Positions 17,583-26,700 of a DNA stretch of 64,000 nucleotides are shown piece after piece (positions within the stretch are counted from its first letter, which is position 1; the number at the start of each line of letters is the position of its first letter). The position numbers and the translations under genes are program-made. Under the pieces are notes generated by a model. The model did not search any database and had not been told where the DNA came from. It saw only the letters and a program-made list of their open reading frames with translations. The stretch spans positions 1 to 64,000 of the forward strand of contig JADFWU010000008.1 of the NCBI GenBank assembly GCA_015234045.1. The letters are read 5' to 3'. Origin of the DNA: Magnetococcales bacterium. Lineage in GTDB: Bacteria; Pseudomonadota; Magnetococcia; Magnetococcales; JADFWU01.

Positions 17583-20216
17583 TCATCCACCAAACCAGAA
17601 GGCGTAGACATTGACAACACGCCGCCAAAGTCGGGTGATCACCGAGATATCCGGCGTATCAATAGAAGCCTGCCCCGTCATACCTGGCCGTAAAACCACA
17701 TCACTTTCAGTAACCGTCACCTCAGCGGCAAATCCTTCTGGTGCCTCGGGATCAACAACCCCCTCTTCCAGGGCTTGAACCGGCACGGAATAGGCCCGTC
17801 CGACATGACGCACCACACCACGGAACCCTTGACCAGGACGAGAACGCAACACACCACGTACAGCACTTCCGATGGAGACATCCAGAAGTTCTTCTTCCGG
17901 CACTTCAACCACAACGGTAAACTTCTCAGCATCACCCAGGCGCAACACTTCAGAACCCAGTGAAAACTCTCGCCCGATCAAATCCGCAGGGCTGGCGGTC
18001 AACACAACACCACCTGCCGGAGCACGAACCATGATTTTTTCCAACTCATCCCGTACCTGACGTACTTCAGCACGGGCGGCCACACGTTCCACCATTGATC
18101 GACTCATAGCCGCAGGATCACCAGCGGCTTTGGCTTCAACAATCTGTCGATCCAACACGTTCAACCGCGCTTCGGCTTCGATCAGTTTCAAGCGAATTGG
18201 TGTATCAGCCAACTGTACCAGCAAATCACCTTTGCTGACCTTCTGGCCTTCCTTAACCAACACCTTATCCACACGACCAGCCACCGGAAGATAAACGCCC
18301 TGACCAAACCGCGCTTCAACAGTACAAGGACCGGAAACCGCCCGAAAAATTGGTAGATAGTGCAAAGCAGAGCCAATACCGCCTACAAGAATCAGAGCCA
18401 GCGCAATCTTACGCCAACCGGATAACATGCTCTTGCCTTTTTCACCAACCGCACCCAACACCTGACCAAACGGAATGCGTTGAAACAGACTGGCATTACG
18501 CAACGCAACCGTTGCCTGAGTGGCCAGGATGTAGAGCATATCCGCTTTACTGCCCCGAGCAAAATCCAGCTCAACGCCTTCCAGCCAGAGCACACCAAGA
18601 ATACCTTCTTCATCGGCCAGAGGTGTACACCAAGCGGCTTTCAGTTCATTGCGATCCAGATAGCGTGTCCAGGTATTTTCACCGCCGTCTACAGTCTCGC
18701 GATATTGGTTGATGTTGGCCACATAGGCCGTGCGCTTGGATTGGCGGACCTGCTCCATTATTTCGAGTAGATCTTTTTGATTCTCATCCTTGGCATTAAC
18801 CGTCCGACCATTGGAGAGCACGGCGATGGACATTTCATTTTTCTGTTCATCAATCAACGCCACCGCAGAGCTACTGACATCCACCAACTCGTCCGTGGTA
18901 TTCACCAACTGAGTCAACACCATATCCAGGTCCAACGTACCAACCACTTGCTGAGAGATGGCCATCAAGGTGTTCATCTCTTTTACCCGGCTTTCAGTCT
19001 CCAATAGGCGGGCATTGCGTACCGCAATGGAGGCGGAAAGAGCCAGATCCTCAACCAGACGGCGATCCTCTTCGGTGAACTGCTTAAAAAGGCCACTGCT
19101 TTTATTGATGATCTGGATGGCACCGAAAGCATCTTCTTTATCCACCAGCGGCACACAGATCATCGACTGCGTGCGAAAACCGGATTTTTTATCCACCTGA
19201 GCATCGAAACGGCTGTCTTTGGAACAGTCTAGAACCACTTCCGCTTCATTGTTCTCGATCACCTGACCGACAATACCTTTGCCCGGCGGAAGACGCAGAC
19301 CGATAATCCGATCTTTAGCCGGACCTTCTGCCAAATGGCAGATATTCTGTTGTTCCCGATCATCGGCCATCCAGAGCGAACCCGCTTCCGCTTCCAAAAC
19401 ATCCAACACCCGATAGAAGATGACATCCATCACCTTCTTCATACTGCCGGTGCTCTGGACAAATTCTCGGGTCAAATCGCGGGCAAATGTGAGGTTTTTA
19501 ACCAACTGTTGATGAATGGCCAGTTGGTGGAACAGATCCTGTTGATCTTCAGAAAGGTTTGAGATATCAACAGGATTTTTAGGAGAAACTGACGCTTTAG
19601 GCGCATTCTGAACCGCTTGAGCCGGAGAGACTGACGGTTTAGGCGCACTCTGAATTGCTTGAGCTGGAGTCGAAGACACTGGTGCTGTCTTAGATGCGGT
19701 TACAGCGGTATTATCACCCTTAGACGCTGCAATAGCCGCTGCCCTTTTAGCCGCCATACCAGGTCGAGCAAGAGGCCCTTTTCTTGTTGATGCAGTCTGA
19801 TTTTTCGTTGATGCGGCCTGACTTTTCGTTGATGCGGTCTGACTTTTCGTTGATGCGGTCTGACTTTTCGTTGATGCGGTCTGATTTTTCGTTGATGCGG
19901 TCTGAGCAGGTTTTGCCCCCACCACACCACCACGCCGCGCTTTAGCCGATGCCCCTTTACTGGCACCCACGGCTGAAGTTGATTTGCGCTGAACAGAAAC
20001 AGCTTTGCGCTTTTCTGCCATTGCCCGCTTATTCTTCAAGGCATTTTTCTTCATGGCCATTGATTGACCCATGGAAGCACCACCTTGAAAGCGCTTTGGT
20101 GCATTTTTCATCACGGCTGAACGACTGCTTTTTTCAGTACTTCTATCGGCATCATTGGCAGAAGATTGACCAGAAATCTGGGTATCTTGCCGAGCCTGAC
20201 CCTCACTGTTTTGCAT
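17583..20216 (-). CDS. GAF-GAF-transmembrane-HlyD adaptor with basic repeat N-terminus
   Basis: An 877-residue protein. The first about 225 residues are basic, low-complexity and Lys/Ala/Ser/Thr-rich, with a tandem 7-residue repeat of the form STK(N/S)QTA. Two GAF domains follow (about residues 240-400 and 410-585), the first with AGSLWMADD and GKGIVGQVIEN motifs. One membrane helix (about 595-622, IALALILVGGIGSALHYL) then leads to a HlyD-type adaptor with PVAGRVDKVLVKEGQKVSKGDLLVQLAD and VRAPAGGVVLTASPAD. The topology implies cytoplasmic GAF sensors joined directly to a periplasmic adaptor, which is unusual. The ATG at 20216 is preferred; an in-frame GTG at 20231 is possible. It is the first gene of the four-gene exporter operon, 60 nt before the M50 gene. 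Its promoter must lie in 20217-20426, where a MITE-like element sits. Confidence 0.88.
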   Translation of the reverse strand: MQNSEGQARQDTQISGQSSANDADRSTEKSSRSAVMKNAPKRFQGGASMGQSMAMKKNALKNKRAMAEKRKAVSVQRKSTSAVGASKGASAKARRGGVVGAKPAQTASTKNQTASTKSQTASTKSQTASTKSQAASTKNQTASTRKGPLARPGMAAKRAAAIAASKGDNTAVTASKTAPVSSTPAQAIQSAPKPSVSPAQAVQNAPKASVSPKNPVDISNLSEDQQDLFHQLAIHQQLVKNLTFARDLTREFVQSTGSMKKVMDVIFYRVLDVLEAEAGSLWMADDREQQNICHLAEGPAKDRIIGLRLPPGKGIVGQVIENNEAEVVLDCSKDSRFDAQVDKKSGFRTQSMICVPLVDKEDAFGAIQIINKSSGLFKQFTEEDRRLVEDLALSASIAVRNARLLETESRVKEMNTLMAISQQVVGTLDLDMVLTQLVNTTDELVDVSSSAVALIDEQKNEMSIAVLSNGRTVNAKDENQKDLLEIMEQVRQSKRTAYVANINQYRETVDGGENTWTRYLDRNELKAAWCTPLADEEGILGVLWLEGVELDFARGSKADMLYILATQATVALRNASLFQRIPFGQVLGAVGEKGKSMLSGWRKIALALILVGGIGSALHYLPIFRAVSGPCTVEARFGQGVYLPVAGRVDKVLVKEGQKVSKGDLLVQLADTPIRLKLIEAEARLNVLDRQIVEAKAAGDPAAMSRSMVERVAARAEVRQVRDELEKIMVRAPAGGVVLTASPADLIGREFSLGSEVLRLGDAEKFTVVVEVPEEELLDVSIGSAVRGVLRSRPGQGFRGVVRHVGRAYSVPVQALEEGVVDPEAPEGFAAEVTVTESDVVLRPGMTGQASIDTPDISVITRLWRRVVNVYAFWFGG

Positions 20217-20275
20217 TACAGGCCCCGTCACTCTCTACCCCCCCGATGGTCCGAACGTTCCCAATATAAACAAGC

Positions 20276-20374
20276 GTTACGCAATTGCCAGTTGAAACAG
20301 GTGCCAGTTGAAACAGGTGCCAGTTGAAATAGGTGCCAGTTGAAACAGGCACAAAATTCATTCAACTGCGTAAC
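20276..20374. repeat. MITE-like element, copy B with internal 16-nt tandem repeats
   Basis: Inverted ends GTTACGCA... and ...AACTGCGTAAC, as in the other copies. The centre holds four tandem copies of a 16-nt unit, TGCCAGTTGAAACAGG (one copy with a T for C), which is derived from the element's own right-end motif. It occupies the presumed promoter region of the GAF-HlyD exporter operon. Confidence 0.75.
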
Positions 20375-20426
20375 ACCGAATAAAAATAAATATCAATAGA
20401 TTTTATACTCATATACCTCCTGATAC

Positions 20427-20470
20427 AAAAGAAAAGCCTGGCATGCTCATCAAATCAGCATGCCAGGCTT
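20427..20470 (-). terminator. strong rho-independent terminator
   Basis: A 13-bp perfect stem AGCCTGGCATGCT/AGCATGCCAGGCT followed on the minus strand by TTTCTTTT, about 20 nt after the 48-aa gene. It separates the giant gene plus small gene from the downstream exporter genes. Confidence 0.88.
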
Positions 20471-20487
20471 GGCTCGGTTCAAAACTC

Positions 20488-20634
20488 TTAGGAATCAGAA
20501 GAGGTGCGCGGCTTTGGACGGCTCATCAGATGCTTAATTTTCTGAGCTTGAGCATGTGCCTGAGCCTGCTTCTTTTGCAGATTGGCTTTGTTACGAGCTG
20601 CATCAACTTTAGCGGAATTCGGTTTACCTGCCAT
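20488..20634 (-). CDS. small basic protein, 48 aa
   Basis: A 48-residue, Lys/Ala/Gln-rich protein that is strongly basic and probably one helix (AARNKANLQKKQAQAHAQAQ). An AAGGAGAG ribosome binding site lies 6 nt before the ATG at 20634. I do not recognise a family. It follows the giant acidic protein gene after two hairpins and precedes a terminator, so it is co-transcribed with the giant. Its composition resembles the basic N-terminus of the GAF-HlyD adaptor. A charge-based chaperone or condenser for the hyperacidic cargo is a guess only. Confidence 0.7.
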   Translation of the reverse strand: MAGKPNSAKVDAARNKANLQKKQAQAHAQAQKIKHLMSRPKPRTSSDS

Positions 20635-20656
20635 TGTTACTCTCCTTGAAGATGAT

Positions 20657-20767
20657 CCCGCTCCCTCGTGGCATGGGGAGCGGGTTGTGATTAGTGCAAA
20701 CATTGTATGAGCGAGGAACAATTCCAACACTCTGATTACCATGAGATCCACACTGAGGATCTCATGG
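20657..20767 (-). other. two mRNA hairpins between the giant gene and the 48-aa gene
   Basis: Two perfect stems lie in 150 nt: 11 bp at 20739-20767 (CCATGAGATCC/GGATCTCATGG) and 9 bp at 20657-20684 (CCCGCTCCC/GGGAGCGGG). Neither is followed by a T tract on the minus strand, so they do not look like intrinsic terminators. The second sits just before the ribosome binding site of the small gene. They could protect or divide the transcript and set different levels of the two proteins. Confidence 0.6.
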
Positions 20768-20783
20768 GAAAACAACTGATTGA

Positions 20784-23700
20784 CTACTGAACTTCATTCC
20801 CATCAACATCCCAACTGGTGGTTGTGCCTTCAGGGTCTGTAAAGGAACTGGAACCATCAGCGTTCCAACGCCAGGTACCGGTATCATCGGTCCATGAGCT
20901 GGAACCATCAGCATTCCAGGTTGAAGTGCCGTATGAATCAGACATGCTGCCTGAACCATCGACATTTGATGTGTAGGTGTAATCACCATCCGCACTGGTA
21001 TAGACATAGTTACCGTCAGCATCCCAGGATTCGGTGGTGCCATCCGTATAGGTAACGCTATCGGAACCATCAGAACCGTAGGTGTGAACCGTTCCATCAG
21101 CATCGGTATGAACCACAGTTCCATCGTCAAGATAGGCATCCGTAGAACCATCAGGATTGGTCACTTCACCCGCTGTGTCATCCATAACCACTTCGTTGCC
21201 ATCGGCATCGAAGTAAGTCCGGTTGCCTTCACTATCCCATACTTCAGAGGAACCATCGGCATAGTTGATTGCACCGGAGCCATCCATGTTGCTGTATCCG
21301 CTGCTACCATCGGCATTCATCCAGTTGGCTGAACCGTCAGCGTACCAGGAACCAGAGGAACCATCCTCAGAGTACCAGCTACCGGAACCATCAGCGTTCC
21401 AGTATTCACTGTTACCCATGCCATCAGACCAACCACCAGAGCCATCAGCATTTTCATACTGATAGGAACCATCGGCGTTCCATTCACCATAGGAACCATC
21501 GGAACCGCTCCAGCTTCCGTTGCCTTCAGCATCCCAGGAGCTGGTGTTACCCATGTCATCGGAATACCAGCCGGAACCATCCGGGCTATCACCATATGAG
21601 TAACCATCACTCTCATAGGTGTGATTGCCTTCAGCGTCCCAGGACTCGGTAGAGCCATCAGGATAAGTTACCTCACTTGATCCATCAGGATGCCAGGTAT
21701 TGGTTGTTCCATCCACATCCACATGTGCGGAGGAACCGTCTGCATACCAGATATCTTGAGAACCATCCTCATTGACATACTCACCGGTCTCGAACTCCGA
21801 GGGCGGAATCTCGTTACCAGCCGCGTCGGTATAGCTCATATTGCCATCAGCATCCCAATTCATGGAACTACCGTCAGCATAGGAATGGCTTCCACTGCCA
21901 TCCATGTTCCAAGTGCCTGATGAACCATCGGCATCGGTCCAGGAACCGTTACCTTCCGCATCCCAGGTAGAGCTTGCACCGTCAGCATTGGCCCAAGAGC
22001 CGGAGCCGTCAGCATTCCAGGTTTCGCTGGAACCATCAGCGTATTGAATGGAACCGTTGCCTTCAGCGTCCCAGGTTTCGGTGGTGCCATCCGCTGAGTT
22101 ATAGGTTCCGCCACCATCTGAATCCCAGGAACCGGAATTCCCTTCAGCATCCGACCAGTTACCAGAGCCATCGGCATTCCAATATTCACTGGAGCCATCG
22201 GCCATGTACGACCCGCCAGAACCATCAGCACTCCACCAGGAGCTGTTGCCCTCGGCATCACTCCAACCGCCAGAGCCGTCAGCACCGCCGTAGGAGTACG
22301 AACCGTCATCGCTCCACATGCTGTATGAGCCATCCGTTCCGTGCCAGGAACCGTTGCCTTGGGCATCCCATTCTGATGTGCCATAGTCATCGACATAGCT
22401 GCCGGAACCATCCACATTTTCAGTATAGGAGTAGTTATCACCATTGTAGGTATGGTTGCCTTCAGCGTCCCAAACTTCCGAAGTACCGTCTGTGTACTCA
22501 ACGACAGACGATCCATCAGCATGCCAGGTGTGCGCCGTGCCATCCGCGTCAACATGAGCGGAAGAGCCATCGGCAAACCAGATATCCTTGGAACCATCCT
22601 CGTTTACATACTCACCGGTTTCAAATTCCGAAGGCGGAATGTCATTGCCGGCCGCATCGGTATAGGTGGTATTGCCTTCAGCATCCCAGTTCATGGATTC
22701 GCCATCGGGGTAGGTATAGCTGCCGCTACCATCGATATTGTACGAACCTGAAGAACCATCGGAACCGGTCCAAGTACCGTTTCCTTCGCTATCCCAAGAA
22801 CTGGAAGAGCCGTCTGGACTGTTCCAGGAACCCGAACCATCCGCATTCCACGTTTGGCTGGAACCATCAGCGTAGTCGATTGAACCGTTGCCTTCACCAT
22901 CCCATGTTTCCATGGTGCCATCGGCTGAATTGAAGGTGCCGCCACCATCAGTGTCATAGCTGCCGGAGTTTCCGTAGGGATCACTCCAATCACCGGACCC
23001 ATCAGCGTTCCAGTTCTCAGAGTAGCCGTCAGAACCGTAGAATCCACCGGAACCATCGGCATTGGTCCAACTGCTGTTGCCATCGGCATCATACCAACCA
23101 CCAGAGCCATCAGCATTCAACCAACTACCGGAACCATCGGCATTCCATTCGCCGTAGGAACCGTCTGAACCACTCCAGGAGCCGTTACCTTGTCCATCCC
23201 AGTCAGACGAACCGTAGGAATCAGAGTAACTACCAGAACCATCGACATTTTCAGTATAGGAGTAGCCGTCACCGTTATAGGTGTGATTGCCGTCCGCATC
23301 CCATGTCTCAGAAGAGCCATCAGGATAGGTAACATCACTTGATCCATCAGGATGCCAGCTATGTGTGGTGCCATCGGGATCTACATGAGCGGATGAGCCA
23401 TCAGCAAACCAGATATCCTTGGAACCATCTTCGTTGACAAACTCACCGGTTTCGAACTCCGAAGGCGGAATATCATTACCCGCTGCATCGGTGTAGCTCA
23501 TATTGCCTTCTGAATCCCAGCTCATGGTCTCGCCATTCGGGAAAGACTCACTGCCGGAACCATCGGCATTCCATGTTCCGCTGGAACCATCGGCATGGTT
23601 CCAGGAACCATTACCATCCGCATCCCATTGGGCACTTGAGCCGTCACCGCTATCCCAGGAACCGGAACCATCGGCATTCCAGGTCTCAGAAGAACCATCA

Positions 23701-26700
23701 GCCCAGGTTATTGAACCGTTGCCCTCACCATCCCAGGATTCTGAACTTCCGTCTGCATTATTGAAGGTGCCACCACCATCAGCGTCATAGCTGCCGGAGT
23801 TTCCATTGCTGTCACTCCAATCACCTGAGCCATCGGCGTTCCAGTTTTCATAGTAGCCATCAGCGCCATAGAAACCACCGGAACCATCGGCATTCCAGTA
23901 GCTGCTATTGCCTTCAGCGTCATACCAACCGCCTGATCCATCAGGATTGGCCCAGTTGCCGGAACCGTCCGCATGCCAGTCAGAATGAGAACCATCGGCA
24001 CCATTCCAACTACCATTACCCTGACCATCCCATTCGGAAGAGCCGTATGAATCGGAGTAACTGCCAGAACCGTCTACATTCTCGGTATAGGCGTAGCCGT
24101 CACCGTTGTACGTATGGTTACCATCGGCATCCCAGGTTTCGCTGGTGCCATCTGGATATTCAACTGCGCTTGATCCATCAGGATGCCAGCTATGAGACGT
24201 TCCATCCGGGTCAACATGAGCGGATGAGCCATCAGCAAACCAGATATCCTTGGAGCCATCTTCGTTAACAAACTCACCGACTTCGAAATCTGAGGGCGGA
24301 ATATCGTTACCCGCCGCATCGGTGTAGGTCATAGTGCCTTCGGCATCCCAGTTCATGGTCTCACCGCCAGGGAAAGACTCACTACCGGACCCATCGGCAT
24401 TCCATGTACCACTGGACCCATCAGGATTGGTCCAAGAACCGTTGCCCTGACCATCCCAATCAGCACTGGCACCATCAGGAGCGGTCCAGGAACCAGAACC
24501 ATCGGCGTTCCATGTCTCGGATGAGCCGTCAGCCCAGCTTATTGAACCATTGCCCTCACCATCCCATGCTTCAGAAGTACCATCCGCATGGTTGATGGTT
24601 CCACCACCATCGGTATCATAGCTACCGTAGCTGCCGTCAGAGTCGTACCACTCACCGGAACCATCGGCGTTCCAGTACTCGCTGGAACCATCCGAGTTAT
24701 ACATACCGCCGGAACCATCGGACATCCACCAGCTACTGTTACCATCCGCGTCATACCAACCGCCGGAGCCATCCGCATTTTGATAGTTACCGGAGCCGTC
24801 CGCATTCCATTCACCGTAGGAACCATCCTCACCATACCAGGCACCATTGCCTTGACCATCCCATTCGGAAGAACCATAGGCATCGGAGTAACTGCCTGAG
24901 CCGTCTACATTCTCAGTATAGGCGTAGCCGTCACCGTTATAGGTATGGTTGCCATCGGCATCCCATGTTTCGCTGGTGCCATCGGTGTATTCAACTTCTG
25001 ATGATCCATCAGGATGCCAGCTGTGAGTGGTTCCATCCGGGTCCACATGAGCGGAAGAGCCGTCAGCAAACCAGATATCCTTGGAACCATCTTCATTGAT
25101 GAACTCACCGGTCTCAAACTCCGAAGGCGGAATTTCATTACCAGCGGCATCGGTGTAAGAGCTGTTGCCTTCGGCATCCCAATTCATGGATGTGCCATCA
25201 GGAAAATGCTCACTGCCGGAACCATCGGCATTCCATGTACCACTGGAACCATCAGGATTGGTCCAAGAGCCGTTGCCCTGACCATCCCAATCAGCGTGTT
25301 CACCACCAGCACCTGTCCAGGAACCCGAGCCATCAACATTCCAGGTCTCGGAAGCACCATCCGGCCATGTTATTGAACCGTTTCCTTCAACATCCCAAGT
25401 TTCGGTCGTACCATCAGCATGGGTTATTGAACCGCTGCCATCCGCTTCATAGTTGCCGAAGCTACCATCAGAACTGTACCAGGAACCGGAACCATCGGCG
25501 TTCCAGTATTCACTGGAACCATCTGCGCTGTACATGCCGCCGGAACCATCCGCCTGCCACCAGCTGCTGTTGCCTTCAGGGTCATACCAACCGCCGGAAC
25601 CATCGGAGTATTGATAGCTGCCGGAACCGTCAGCATTCCATTCGGAATAGGAACCATCGGCACCGGTCCAGGAACCGTTGCCTTGAGAATCCCATTCGGA
25701 ACTGCCGTAGGTGTCAGAATAGCTACCTGAGCCATCAACATTATCCGTGTAGGAGTAGCCATCACCGTTATAGGTGTGATTGCCTTCTGCATCCCAGGTT
25801 TCACCGGTTCCATCTGGATTGACCACTTCTGTCGATCCATCAGGATGCCAGCTATGGGTTGTGCCATCAGGGTCTACATGAGCGGAAGAGCCATCAGCAA
25901 ACCAAATATCCGTGCTGCCATCCTCATTGGTGAATTCACCAACGCTAAATTCTGAGGACGGAATCTCATTTCCGGCCGCATCGGTATAGGTCACGTCACC
26001 TTGGGCATTCCAGCTTTCCGTAGAACCATCAGCGTGGTTATAACTACCACTACCATCGGCATTGTAGGTGCCTGATGTACCATCGGAGCCTGTCCAGGTA
26101 CCGTTACCCTCAGCATCCCAGGTAGAACTGTTACCATCCGCATCAGCCCAGGAACCGGAACCATCGACATTCCACGTCTCTGTGGAACCGTCAGACCAGG
26201 TTATTGAACCATTTCCTTCAGCGTCCCAATTCTCGGTGGTGCCGTCAGCATGAGTTATCGCGCCACTGCCATCGGCTTCATAGTTGCCGTATGAGCCATC
26301 AGGATCACTCCAGGAACCGGAACCATCACTGTTCCATGATTCATAGTGTCCATCAGAACTATAGAAACCACCGGAACCATCAGAGTTCCAGTATTCACCG
26401 TTGCCTGCGCCATCGTACCAACCACCGGAGCCATCGGAATTGGCCCAGTTACCGGAACCATCGTTGTTCCATTCACCATACGACCCATCAGAGCCGAACC
26501 AAGCACCATTGCCCTGCCCGTCCCACTCAGAGGTACCATAATCATCGGACCAGCTGCCGGAACCATCGACATTTTCGGTATAGACGTAGTTGTCACCATT
26601 ATAGGTGTGATTGCCTTCTGCATCCCAGCTCTCGCTGGTGCCATCGGAATACTCAACTTCGCTTGATCCATCGGGATGCCAGCTGTGGGTTGTGCCATCG

